Shown here one piece after another: positions 26,701 through 37,768 of a stretch of DNA of 64,000 nt (the first letter of the stretch is position 1; every line of letters starts with the position of its first letter). This stretch comes from Brachypodius melanocephalos (Eukaryota; Chordata; Aves; Passeriformes; Pycnonotidae). Location: positions 10,987,539 through 11,051,538 of the forward strand of contig VZSR01002340.1 in NCBI GenBank assembly GCA_013398615.1, read 5' to 3'. A program made the position numbers and the translations under genes. The notes under the pieces are model-generated. The model was not told where the DNA came from, searched no databases, and saw only the letters and a list, made by a program, of their open reading frames with translations.

Positions 26701-29700
26701 AAGGACCTCCTTATCAGAGATGAGGCTTTCTTGGGATTTTATTTTTGCTGTTCATGCCTGCTTTGCCTGACCAAAGCACCAGACTTTATAAACTTATTGC
26801 TCACTCTTAAGTTTAAATTTTTAATGTCTGCTGCAATGTTTGGGATTTCTGTCCTCATCTCACTTTTGTAGAGCTTTTTTTAATAGTTAAATGGTCTTCA
26901 AAGGAAGAGCTGAGAAGCACACTCCAGCTTTCTACTTTGTCCTGTTTTCTTCATTTTTCTACATGCAAGAAAACCTCTCTTTTTTTCCTTTTTAAAGGAG
27001 GATTCAGTCTGTTCAAAGCAAACTGTTGCTATTTGCCTTATCAGAATTCAATTCCCTCTTGCAACACTTCCTATGGTTTTTGCCAGATGTTTCATCCAGA
27101 GGCTAATTTATACACAGTGACTTGCTGCAAACACAGGCACCAATGTTAAGAGAAACCTGGAGGCACATAGGCAGAGATGATAATGAAATAAAACCAAATA
27201 TTACCTAAAATTTGATTGTATTGCTCCAGACCAGCAATACAGCTGCTTCTGCAGCTGGTATTTTCTTATTCCTGGCAGTGTGGTCACTTAATGGGTTGGC
27301 TTTATCTTGTTTTGCAAGAAGAGCACTCTCTCTGAACTCCCTTCCATGGTACACTGAACTCTCAGCAGTCTGTTTACTGCTCTAAAACTTCCAGCTGGCC
27401 TTACAGGGCACTTTTCCTTGTGATAAACTTGCTCTTCATTGTGCAGCTTTAAGGTCACTAAGCCATGCAGTGTCTGCAGCCTCCCAGAAGCAAACAATGG
27501 GTGGAAGAATCAGTGGAAATAATGACATTTGGCTAAACCTTGGATATTTTCAGAAAGAAACAAGAATGGCATTGTTCTCCTGTGGCATTGAAGTTTTACG
27601 TAAATGCCTCTGCCAACAAGGTGCCTCATGTCTGGAACTTTGTGTGTGGGTATCCCCATCCTTTTATGCTTGTCGTTCGTCACCACCTCTTTAAATGAAA
27701 GCTGTATGCTGTGTTTCCTTCTGATTTTGATACTAATGTAAGGCTGGGTGGATTAACAAGCCTTCCTTTTTCTTACAGCTTGCAGGGACAGCAGTGCTTG
27801 CAATTGGACTATGGCTTCACTTTGATTCACAGACCAAGAGCGTCTTTGAACTGGAATCTGACACAAAGTTTTACACAGGTGAGCTGGGTGGTCACTCAGG
27901 GGATAGGTCACACTTCTGTGCCCTGATTTCCAGGCTGCTGAGAAACCTTGGCTTTCCTTAAAGGGTGAAAAGGCAAAACAGCCCTAAACATCCTGAGAGC
28001 AGCTTCCCTTGGCTGGTGCTAGGGGCAGCTTCCCTTGTGAGCTCTTGTGCAGACAGCAGTGCTGTCCTGTCAGTGGTTTCTTGGCTCTTCATCCTTTTTC
28101 CCACAGTAGTTTGTCTTTGTTGCTATCAGTAAACATTTTGTAATCCCATGGGCTCCTGGAGGACAGAGGATGTTTCTTCCTGATGCTCATCACCATATGT
28201 GTCAGCAAAGTTTCATGCTAAACTAATTGAGTAATTAATAATTTTTGTCCACAGTGTCCAACCTGAGCCACCTAAAACATAACTCTGTTCCTCATCTCTC
28301 AGAAGGAGCCCATGCACTGTTGTCTAACTCTTAAAGCCTGACATCTCCTAATTCATACTGAACTGAATGGGAAGAGTGCACAGATATCTTGGTACATATG
28401 AGAATTATTCCAGCCAGCAAGGATCAATGCAGCTTTATCTAGACCATGTGGAAGGTGTTTCTAACATGATTAATTAGGCAACACACACATTTTTAGTTTG
28501 TTAATATGATAGGAATTCCTGAGTGAAATCTGAACTTTGATTTTGATCTCTACAGTTGCTTTTAAGCTTGGGCAGGGGAAAACACATAATTTGGTTATTG
28601 TCACCTGTAGGTGCTCAAACCCTTGGAGCACCTCTGCTATGAGAAAAGACTGAGGGAACTGGGATAGGTCAGCTTGGGGAACAAGGCTTTGGGGTGACCT
28701 CACTGTGGCTGTGCAGTGCCTGAAGGGAGCCCCCAGTTAAGATGGAGAGAGACTCTTGACAAGGGCCTGGAGTGACAGGACAAGGGGCAATGGCTTCACA
28801 CTGACAAAGAGGAGGTTTAGATGGGTTATTAGGAAGAGATTGTTCCCTGTGAGGGTGGGGAGGCTCTGGCACAGGTTGCCCAGAGAAGCTGTGGCTGCCA
28901 CATCCCTGGCAGTGTTCTAGGCCAGGCTGGATGGGGCTCTGAGCACCCTGGGATAGTGGAAGGTGTCCCTGCCCATGGCAGGGGGTTGGAATTAGACAGT
29001 CTTTAAAGGATGGCTTCATCTCACCAGAAAACTGGCTCCTGTCCTCAGCTACTCATCTGTGACAGCTCCCAGACTGGTGTCTGAAGGGTCACTTGCAAGA
29101 ATGTACAACTTAGGTTGCAGCCTCTTAGTCCTAGGGTGGCCTGTGCCTACAGGGAATACTGTTAGGAATGGCAGAGGCTGTAGTTGAATACTGAGATGCT
29201 TGTGGGACTTCATGAAGAAGCTGTAGGCATGCAAACAGACTATCTGTGAGAAAATTTGTGGTTTTCCCTTGATATGATGGCATCTTAGCAAACTGGGTGG
29301 TTCTTGGAGCTGCCAAGAAGATTCCCAGATGATTTTAAGTGGACCTCAGAAAAAGAACAGAAATCTAAACTTGGCCACTGAGCTGAATATTTAACAAATC
29401 TTATTTTGGGTAGTCTGAAACAACTTTCACCTCCTAAAGCATAAAACTTTTATGGTGTGATGTTTAAGCTACTGGCTGGATGCAGCTAGTGAAACCTGCT
29501 TGAAATCTCTGTAGGTTAAACTGAGTTTTTAAAAGAAGCTCAATAGGAATTTCTGCTTTAACTTAATTTTCTGAGAGTAGTTACTGACTGCAGTAAGTTA
29601 CAAAGGAAGTTACCTGGAAGGCTTTCTGTATAACTCAAACAACAGAAGGTACTGATGGACTCTTTATTCTACTTTTTCAAAATGGAAGAAGTTTAAGCTG

Positions 29701-32700
29701 AGGTTTAAAAGTCCCTATTGGAATTTCCTCTTGATAAGAAATGTCAGGCTTAATCTCTTACAAATGCTGAATCAAATAGATGTTTATTTTGGCAGCTATT
29801 CTTACTGGTTTGCATTTAGAATATATCATTTGCAAATACTTACATCTGGATTTCTTTTAGTAGTATTGACTGGGTCTCTGAACTGTATTTTTATCCCTAT
29901 TGATAAAATGCCCTGTTTGTTCCCCATGCTTTGTGCTGGTTCTTTGATATTTCACTGCCCCTGTAATATTCCTTGCCATCCTTTGGGAGTTTTCTTGCTC
30001 ACCACATCTTGCTGCTGTCTCCAGCTCACAGCTATGATGATTAGGCTGGTTGTTCCCAAGTTTAGGAGCCAGAGATTTGGCATAAATGGAGCCTTTTACC
30101 TCAGAAATGTTTGCTTCAACATAGACTCACTACCTAATTCCTGGGCAGAATGTGCTTACAAGCTCTGACACTTCTTATAATTCAAAGAAGTATCTGCTTC
30201 AAGACTTCACAGTTGTTGATAAATCACTATTCCAGCTGTCTCTAATTCTAGCTGTCTCTATCTTCACCTGAGGAGAAGCTGATAACTCTTGGCTCTGAGA
30301 CTGTTTTTAAAAGTATCTTATAGCTTGTCTTAGATGGCTTTATTCTTGTCCATTTTCTAAAAGTTGGAAACTGCAGTAGGGGTACACATTGTGTCAATTT
30401 GAGAGTTTTATTTATAAATTTTTCAAATGCATTTGCTTGGAAAATTAAGCACCCCTCTTTTTTTTTGTAACTTGAAACACCTTGGTAAAGAAACTTAAAC
30501 CTTGGTAAAAGCTACCAATGCTATTTGTGGAGCAATTGATTTCATACCTTGCTGCTGCTGAGGTATCAGTAACCTGCACACCTTTTTTTTCTCCTCCCTA
30601 GGTGTTTATATCCTTATTGGAGCTGGTGCCCTTATGATGCTGGTTGGTTTCTTGGGATGTTGTGGTGCATCACAGGAATCTCAGTGTATGCTTGGCCTGG
30701 TAAGTGCTCAGGGTAATGCTTAAATTTTTGAGCAGCATGATGAGAAAGAAAGGAAAACATTACTGTGTAATTCAAGAGCAGCAGATTGTGGACCCAGAAC
30801 AATCACAGTGTTTAAACTCATGGTCACCTACATGCTAAAATGTTAAATACAATTTTCATTTCTGGCCTGAAATCCAAATGCTCCTGCTGCATTTGAACAA
30901 AGGATGACATCAAGAGGCTGGATATGTCTGATATATACTGAAGTGTCAAGACCAGGAGTATTGTTAGCACAACTAAAATATTGATAAGACTGGTGCTATC
31001 ATTGCTAGACAGTTCATCCTGGACTCTGAAGGTTGTGCAATCTTTAATCTCTGAGACCAGAGCTGTGGTATTTGATGCTTGAAACAACAAGGCTCTACTG
31101 TTCATAATCACAGGATGAGCTCTTCTAGTTGACAACTGCTCTGCAAACCAATTACTGGAGAGCAACCTCATTGTTTTCAGACTGGAGGGGCCAGTAGAGC
31201 TTACTGGGTTCCTGCACATCTGTACACTTGCAGAACTACTCATCCAAATAACCAGAAGACTTAGTTAATAAAAGACAACTACCATAGCCACTGAAAGAAC
31301 AATGCCCCTTCTGTGTTGCAGAAGAACTTAAATTCAAGTAATTCTTGCCAAATGATGCCTCTAGCCCTTTGTAATTCTCAGTATCTTTTAAAGATAGTGT
31401 TTTGGATCTGGTAGTCAGCGAGAGACAGAACACTTATTTGTGTTTTATGGGATATACAACAAAGTGTCCATTAGCTCTCTCAGAGATGGTGTCAAGGGAG
31501 GAATTAAGTAATGACTCCTAAAGCAACAGGAGTGACAAACTAGACTAAAGAATTGGTGCTAGCTGTTGTGATGTGTCTGAATGACTTGGACAACTTCAAA
31601 GTCAGAAGTTAACAGATGATTGACTTTAATTAACACTGATCAAAAAGTAGGACTGGTGCTTGTAGAGCACTGCCAGACTTTCTGACGCTCCTGGGAAGAA
31701 GTGCTGACCCAGTGTCCTTTTTCCTGGTGTTACCAATGTCTCAGACCTCCAGCTGCAACCTGGTCGAGTGACAGCTCCCACAAGTCTGGACAAACTTGTA
31801 GTGTATGTGTGTGATGCTGGTTTGTGGTGCTCTGGCCTTTGTGAATAATGTGGTCTTTCTTTTCTAGTTCTTCTTCTTCCTTTTTGTGATTTTTGCCCTT
31901 GAAATTGCTGCTGGGATCTGGGGATTTTCAAATAAAGAAAAGGTAGGTTGCTCTTAAAAGTTGGGAGTGGTGGGATTCTGGAACAGGTTTCTCAGAGAAA
32001 CTGTGTTTCAAAATCAGACGCTTGGTGACCAGGGTTGTTTTTCTGCTCACATTGTATTATACAGTGGGGAAACATAGAAACTCTTGGGGTACAGTAGAAT
32101 AGGGAATATTTTTGGGCAGCCAGCGGGGAAAGACTTGGTTCTCTCACTTCTCTTAGAAGCTCAGAGATTTGGAAGGGGAAACAGTCTTACCTGTTCAGGT
32201 GTGACTATTAAAGTGAATGTACAGTTATTTCTCACCTGAAACAGGTGAGCTTTTGTCCACCCTGTCTGTACATGGCAGAGGAATGTGTGTTGTAGGCTGC
32301 AGGATTTTTGATGACTAACTTGCTGAAAGCAAGTTTTTCATGATTAATACAAGGTATGACACTAATGCACCATTGATGGACAACTCTTTGCTTTTCCCTA
32401 GATAATTGATGAGTTAAAGGAGTTTTACCTGGACACCTACAGAAAGAGAACTCAGTCTCCTGCCAGAGACACCCTGAAAGCATTTCAGTTTGCTGTAAGT
32501 ATATGGTTCTGCTTGACCTGGACAGTAATGCAGCTGCTCCTTATGCTGTTCTCCATGCCACCCAGCCCCCTGTACAAGTTTCTTACTAGTTAAAAGAAAC
32601 CAAAGATTGCAAAGGTGTTTCTGTGTAATATAAATGAATTCAGGATGCCTTTTTTTTCCCCCTCTGAAGGGTCTAAAAGTAGTTCTTGTTTTTCTAAAAC

Positions 32701-35674
32701 TCAGCAGCAGGCTAGTAAACCCTGGATCTGTGCTACTGGCACCCTAGTATGCACACCTGCATATCTGTGAGGGGTTCAGCTTTGTGTCTTTAAGGAGCAC
32801 AGGCTGACACCAAAATGATTTTGTGTGTACTTAGAGATCTAGCTCTTCCTTTCAGAACCTTGTCCTTTAATTTAATAAAAGCTTGTTAAAATTAGTTTTG
32901 TAGCAGTCATGTTGACAGGACTTGATCTGTAATACAAATGAATGTAGTTTGTTTTTTTAAAACCAGATTACTGAGTGAAAAGAAAGGATTATTTCACCTG
33001 GGTCTCTTTTTGTGTTTTCTGTGGTAGCTAAATTGCTGTGGCCTTACTGGAGTTGTGGAGCAGCAGTACATGGACACATGTCCAACAAAGACACTGTCTG
33101 AGTCGTTCTCTACCAAGGTAAAGCTTGACGTAATTCACCATCAGCTCTGCCCAGTGGGTAAAGTGAGAAACACACTTTAGGAAACCCTCCCAGTCCATGG
33201 GAAATCCCCATGTCACACTGGTGTGGCAGTCTCTGTGATCAGGCTGGTTGTGGAAAACAAACCCACTGTTACCATGGAAGGAACAAGCAGGAAGTCTGGC
33301 CTTGCTCAGGAAATGTGCAGTCTGTGTGTCACAGGCTCACTGGTGGGATGGGCGGTGGAAGAACCAAACTTTGTGTAAAAAAAAAAAAACCCTCAGAGTG
33401 CATTGAGAGCTCTGTTCTCCCAAACTGCATCTTCTGGTGCTTGCTGGGAGCTGTCACCTCCCTCCTGGTTAGGGAGAAGTAGAGCTTGGGGTGGGAGCAG
33501 GTCTGAAGCCTTCAGCAAGGACAGGGAGGTGGGATAAGGCACTGGTAGCCTGGTTCAGGTGAGTTTGTGACTGTGAAGGCAACTCTATGAATGAGGTTTG
33601 CCTATTGGAGTATTGCTGCAGAGGTGTCTGTATGCCACAAATAAGAGGAGAAAACAGCTTGTGTGGTTTGTAACCACCTCTCTTCCTCTTTCCCTTACAA
33701 CTGTCCTGTGCTCTTGCTTTGTGCTCCAAGATAGTTTCTATGAGTCCTGCTATGGTACTTAGCATGCAGGAATTCAATTAATGACTTGGGGGTTTTTTTC
33801 ATGTTAATTGACAACTTCACATGTCTGCCCACATGACACCCATCAGTCTGTATCTTTAGTCCTGTCCATGCAGTCTGAGTTGGAGTAGGAGCAGCTGAGA
33901 CAGCATGCGGGTTTTATTGTTTGTTTTTATTCTGCTGTGTGTTTTAGCTTCATCTGTTGACTTCATCTTGTGATGCCTATTCCCAGTTGTAGAAAAACAG
34001 TGGCTAGATTGTCACATCAAAGAGATGTAATAGTGTGCCTCTAAGAAGCAGTGCTGTGTTGGTAATTCTGATTGAACTGACTCATTCTTGCCAGTATATC
34101 CCTTTAATCCCAGATTCAGTCTGTCTTTCTAGACTGGATATGGAACAACAGCAGAAAAAGGTAGCTTTCAGTAGCTCATTGATGTTTGCTGCTGGAACAA
34201 GCAGGACAGAAGCTGGGATGAGACTTTGACCAGCTACCAGGCTCTTAAAGGTTTATACCTCTGTAAAAAGTGCCTTGTTTTTTTTATTGGCCAGCATGTG
34301 TCTGTTCTGGGGAAAGGACTGTACTTACATATTTTTCTTTTTTCCAGTTGTAAGGGTAATTCATTATCCTGAGAACATTAAACTGGCCCCTCTATGAATC
34401 TGCCCCTGACATGGATCCTAGCCTAGGGTATCCTGCCATTCCCATGCACTGTGGGTTCATGAGGTGTCTGCAAAATTACAGTAGTAATTAGCAAGATCAA
34501 GAGTGGCTTTCAGTCCCTTTTGATAAGGGAAGAGCTGACAGCCATTAGTAACAAGCCAAGCCTGATAAACTGTATGATGTGATTGAGAAGGGAATCCTGC
34601 TGTAGTCAAGGTGCTGTTAACAGGTTTGAGATACTTGAAGAGTAGATTTAGACTTCTCCACCAGCTTTTGTGTAGGACCATGCCTGATTCTCTTTAAGGA
34701 TGTGACATAAAGGCCAGATCAAAGCAGCTTTTAAAAGATGAGTCTTCAAACAAACCTTGTGTGTGTAAAACACTAATGAACCATCTGTTCCATTTCAGTC
34801 CTGCCCTGATGCCATTGATTACGTCTTCAAATCCAAGTTCAACGTCATTGGAGCAGTTGGCCTTGGCATTGCTGTGATGATGGTGAGTTTCCAGATTAGT
34901 TAGAGGGTGCTCAGAGGATACTCAGAGCAGGAGTCTTGTAGAGCAGTGCCTGGCCCAGCAGCCCACAAGGCCATTCCATTGAGGACAAGTCCCAGCAGGA
35001 TCAGGGTGTGTGCTGCAGGGCCCTGAGGCAGTGCAGAGGCTGGGATGTCTCAGGCCTCCGTGCTTCTGCTTTGGGTTAGGATCTGCCTCCTTGTACTTTC
35101 AGCAGTGGTGAAATCTTACCAGTGAGGTGTATATATGGAGTGAAGATGTATTGGTCACATTGCTGGCCCACATCCGATATCTCTTGGGGGTTCTTCTTGA
35201 TAGCAATTATAGGCTCTGCTAGAGGGCTGAAATAACAGGGCTGCTAAAAAAACTTGCACTTCTGTTTTTGACTTCTCTGGAGAAAAGCACATGCTGGGAT
35301 GATCAAAGATTTTTTAGGAGATATGGCAGTGGTTTACAGCTGCTGGTGCTGTGCAAGACCAGGAGTTGGATGTGAAGATCCTTGTGGATCCCTTCCAACC
35401 TGACATATTCTGTGATCAGTTTTCAGGTACTGAGGTGAATGGGATTCCTGGGAATGGGCTTTGGGGATTGTGGGGTGGGGATGGCAGAGCAAAGTGTAAA
35501 AATACAGAATAAATGTGACCTCTGGGCTGGGAAGAGCCACTTGTCCTCATACTGATAAAAGCATGTGCTTTGCTTTCCTGATTTGTAATCCCTTTGCTTT
35601 CTTTCCAGATTGTTGGCATGATATTCAGTATGGTTCTGTGCTGTGCCATCCGCAGGGAGAGAGAGATGGTCTAA
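17087..35674 (+). CDS. CD9: CD9 tetraspanin, complete, 8 coding exons
   Basis: CD9 is a plasma-membrane tetraspanin that organises integrins, EWI proteins and other partners into microdomains. In mice it is required on the egg for sperm fusion. The CDS joins 17087-17152, 27779-27878, 30602-30699, 31868-31942, 32402-32494, 33028-33117, 34799-34882 and 35609-35674. All junctions are GT-AG and in frame, giving 223 residues (human CD9: 228). The start has a perfect GCCACCATG context and the protein begins MPVKGGTKCIKYLLFGFNF, as in mammalian CD9. Four membrane segments lie at about 12-35, 57-74, 87-108 and 190-216. The large loop carries the tetraspanin CCG motif (147-149) and partner cysteines C162 and C176. 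Juxtamembrane cysteines C9, C75, C76, C84, C213 and C214 fit the known palmitoylation sites, and the protein ends EMV. Relative to human it is three residues shorter in the small loop and two shorter in the large loop, and it has no N-glycosylation sequon. Confidence 0.98.
18262..18334. repeat. Short TTTG and TTG microsatellites
   Basis: Two short simple repeats in CD9 intron 1: about four TTTG units at 18262-18279 and five TTG units at 18320-18334. They are too short to suggest a function. Confidence 0.75.
20841..20902 (-). repeat. CR1 LINE tail fragment in CD9 intron 1
   Basis: About 60 bases of reverse CR1 tail: ACAGAATGAACTAGGTTGG, then AAAATACCTTTAAGAT and AGTCTAACC. It is a degraded form of the common reverse tail (ACAGAAT...GGTTGGAAGGGACCT...AGATCAT). 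Confidence 0.7.
27779..27878 (+). CDS. CD9: CD9 coding exon 2 (residues 23-55 plus first base of codon 56)
   Basis: It encodes the rest of membrane segment 1 (LAGTAVLAIGLWL) and nearly all of the small extracellular loop (SQTKSVFELESDTKFYT). The donor is ACAG|GTGAGC, phase 1. The asparagine-rich stretch that carries N-glycosylation in the human loop is replaced here by ELESDTK. Confidence 0.97.
28605..29008 (+). repeat. CR1 LINE 3' fragment in CD9 intron 2
   Basis: About 400 bases of forward CR1. Blocks include GACAGGACAAGGGGCAATGG, GAGGGTGGGGAGGCTCTGG, GAAGCTGTGGCTGCC, TGGATGGGGCTCTGAGCA and GGATAGTGGAAGGTGTCCC. It belongs to the same subfamily as the copies at 47640, 53365 and 59925. A reverse 116-codon frame inside it is repeat-derived. 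Confidence 0.93.
30602..30699 (+). CDS. CD9: CD9 coding exon 3 (residues 56-88)
   Basis: It encodes membrane segment 2 (VYILIGAGALMMLVGFLG), the intracellular GCCGASQESQC loop with palmitoylatable cysteines C75, C76 and C84, and the start of segment 3. The acceptor is a long T/C tract ending CCCTAG; the donor is CTG|GTAAGT, phase 0. Confidence 0.97.
31868..31942 (+). CDS. CD9: CD9 coding exon 4 (residues 89-113)
   Basis: It encodes membrane segment 3, starting with four phenylalanines (FFFFLFVIFALEIAAGIW), then the first residues of the large extracellular loop. The acceptor is TTTCTAG and the donor AAG|GTAGGT, phase 0 on both sides. The exon length (25 codons) matches the aligned human segment. 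Confidence 0.97.
32402..32494 (+). CDS. CD9: CD9 coding exon 5 (residues 114-144)
   Basis: It encodes the helical first part of the large extracellular loop, from IIDELKEFYLDTY to TLKAFQFA. It is two codons shorter than the aligned human segment. The acceptor is TTTTCCCTAG and the donor GCT|GTAAGT, phase 0. Confidence 0.97.
33028..33117 (+). CDS. CD9: CD9 coding exon 6 (residues 145-174)
   Basis: It encodes the variable part of the large loop: LNCCGLTG with the family CCG motif, then DTCP and SESFSTK. S170-F171-S172 aligns with the SFQ tripeptide that mouse mutagenesis linked to gamete fusion. The acceptor is GTGGTAG and the donor AAG|GTAAAG, phase 0. Confidence 0.97.
34799..34882 (+). CDS. 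CD9: CD9 coding exon 7 (residues 175-202)
   Basis: It starts with SCPDAI, whose C176 closes the large-loop disulphide network, and continues into membrane segment 4 (VIGAVGLGIAVMM). The acceptor is TTTCAG and the donor ATG|GTGAGT, phase 0. Confidence 0.97.
35355..35420 (+). repeat. CR1 LINE tail fragment in CD9 intron 7
   Basis: The last 65 or so bases of a forward CR1: GAGTTGGATGTGAAGATCC, GATCCCTTCCAACCTGAC and ATTCTGTGATC. It lies about 190 bases before CD9 exon 8. Confidence 0.8.
35609..35674 (+). CDS. CD9: CD9 coding exon 8 (residues 203-223 and stop)
   Basis: It encodes the end of membrane segment 4 (IVGMIFSMVLCCAI) and the short basic tail RRREREMV-like terminus (RRERE then MV), ending in TAA at 35672. 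The acceptor is TTTCTTTCCAG. The terminal glutamate-methionine-valine is the conserved CD9 C-terminus. Confidence 0.97.
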   Translation: MVGMIFSMVLCCAIRREREMV

Positions 35675-35929
35675 GAGCTGCAAACCCAAGATTCCTGCAC
35701 TATAAAAATCCTCACTATTAACTTGCGTGTTGAGAGCATTTCTAAAATGTTATATATTTGTTACCTTTTTAATGCTTTATTTGGTACTGATATAGGTTTG
35801 CTTTTTATGTTACAGGTTAAAAAGATAAAGGTTTATCTGACTCAAGACAAACATTGTACATAAAATATCTGACTTTCTTGAAACTTACATAATTTGGATG
35901 TAATTTATGTTGGAGACAATTTGATACTT

Positions 35930-35935
35930 AATAAA
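35930..35935 (+). terminator. CD9: CD9 polyadenylation signal
   Basis: A canonical AATAAA lies 256 bases after the CD9 stop. It is followed by a GT-rich stretch (TTGTTTGTGGGGG) near 35950, as expected of a downstream element. This gives a short 3' UTR of about 280 bases, comparable to the compact mammalian CD9 UTR. Confidence 0.9.
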
Positions 35936-37339
35936 GAGTAAGATATATTGTTTGTGGGGGAGAGGAGATGTTGCTATGTTGATTAATCCCACTGTTGGAT
36001 GCATAGCAAGGAGTTAAAGTTGCATAACCTGTTAAGTGTTTTTGGGATAAAGCAAAATGCCCCATGTTGGAAGGGAAGGGAGATGCTGTCAGAGCATGTC
36101 AGGGAAGGTGTGGTCATTCCTCTTTCCTCGGTGTGTGTGAGTGAATACATTCCTAAAATGTCACTGCTGTAACACTTCTCCTGTCACCTCCCTGGAGGGT
36201 GGCAGAGGCTGGCTGTCACACAGGTGATGTGCAGGCAGTGGTAGCTGGATGCAGCCAGGGTGGGCTCTGCCTTGGGGCCAGCTGGGCCTCCTGACACCTG
36301 CCTGTCTGCTGCCACAACTGTCCCCTGGCATGGCCTTGGGCCCTTGGCAGGGCACATTCCCTAGTGTATGCTCAGGATTTCTTTCACTGGCTGACTTGGG
36401 GCTTTGTTTCCCCAAAGCCAGCAAGGTGCAGTCTCAAGGGCTTACAACATGTGTGCCAAATCTCAGGTTTCCAAGCAGAATAAGCATAAGTTGCATGAGC
36501 AGTTAAGTGTCCAGCTCAGCAGTTCCAGAGTTGAGGCTGTCCTGTTTCAGTTTAAATATGGGTATGGGAGAGAGCAGAGACACCAGTGTGGAACCCTTAG
36601 CCTAAAGAACTACCAAGTTGTCCAGTATTTCTACTCAAAATGGCTTTTAAATGGGTGGGTTTGGGTTTTTTTTTTTTTGTCTCTAAAATACTTTCTGGTG
36701 GGGGCTGCCTGTGGATTTACCAGCAGGTTGATGTGCTTTTCCTGTACCTGGTGCTCGCTTACTGTACAATCTCATCTGTGTTCTTGGAAGCTTCTGGTCT
36801 GTCCTCTGGGTAATACAAATGTCTCTGAGTAGCCCTTGCTTGTTCCCCTTTTTTTTCCTGTGAGAGGAGGTTGGTATTTATTTGAGAAATACCAGAATTG
36901 GTGGGTGTCAGGCTCTGCTGAAGCATGAATGTATTGTCATCTTTGTGTTACCCACTGTCATTTGTCAAGGGAACCATGCAGCTCTCTTCTGTAACATGTT
37001 GCACTGTTCTGTGTTCATGGGCCTTCTTAAAAAAAAAAAGTGATTTAAAAAAGTTGAATGGTAATCATGGTTTTGTGTGTCTTGCAGAGACTGAAATTAC
37101 TCCAGAAGGGAGTTGATCTGATTTTCTTTTGTGGCTATATGTGACAGCCTGGAGGGGAAAATCTCTCATGGGGATTTGAGAGCAGCCATGTCCCCACTGA
37201 GCTCTTGCAGATCTGAGAAGCAGCATTTTTGTCACTGGGTAATTCTGGGCATGAAAATCAATCTGGCACCTGGAAGAGCTGGGGTGAATTGCTGTCAACC
37301 ATCAGGAAAGTTTACTGCTGACTTCTTTTGCTTCTTGTT

Positions 37340-37768
37340 CACAGAATCATTTATGTTGGGAAAAGACCTCCAAGATCATAGACACCAACCTTTGATCAAT
37401 CACACCAGAGCACTGAGTGCCACGTCCAGTTGTTCCTTGGACACTTCCAGGGAATGGGAACACCACCTCCTCCCTGGATAGGCCCTTCCAGTGAAATTCC
37501 TCCTGATGTCCAACCTGAACCTCCCCTGGCACAGCTTGAGGCCGTTCCCTCTCATCCTGTCCCTGTTCCTTGGGAGCAGAGCCCGATGCCCCCGGCTGTC
37601 CCCTCCTGTCAGGGAGTTGTGCAGAGCCAAAAGGTCCCTCCTGAGCCTCCTTTTCTCCAGGCTGAGCCCCCACAGCTTGCTCTGCTGCCCCTCACCAGAG
37701 TTGTGCTCCAGACCATTCCCCAGCTCTTCTGCCCTTCTTTGGATGTACATTCTCCAGCACCTGAATCT
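37340..37768 (-). repeat. CR1 LINE fragment, reverse orientation
   Basis: About 430 bases of reverse CR1, one of the best preserved copies here. It starts ACAGAATCATTTATGTTGGG, followed by GACCTCCAAGATCATAGAC, then GGCCGTTCCCTCTCATCCTG, CTTGGGAGCAGAGCCCGAT and CCTTTTCTCCAGGCTGAGCC. The 171-codon frame over it on the + strand reads CR1 antisense and is not a gene. Confidence 0.95.

Larger units (their letters stand above)
17153..27778 (+). other. CD9: CD9 intron 1 (10.6 kb)
   Basis: This is the longest intron in the gene, with donor GTGAGG and acceptor TTTTTCTTACAG. The first 0.5 kb still belongs to the CpG island. Beyond that I see short TTTG and TTG repeats (18262-18279, 18320-18334), a small reverse CR1 tail (20841-20902) and no other gene. 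Open frames up to about 148 codons (for example 17756-18202 on the - strand) lie in GC-rich or random sequence and match no family I know. Confidence 0.9.

Noticed and set aside
28669..29019. A 116-codon - strand frame in CD9 intron 2
   Set aside because: It is the reverse reading of the CR1 copy at 28605-29008.
29731..30168. A 145-codon hydrophobic frame in CD9 intron 2
   Set aside because: It lies wholly in an intron, lacks splice sites that would join it to CD9 in frame, and the T-rich sequence explains the hydrophobic residues.
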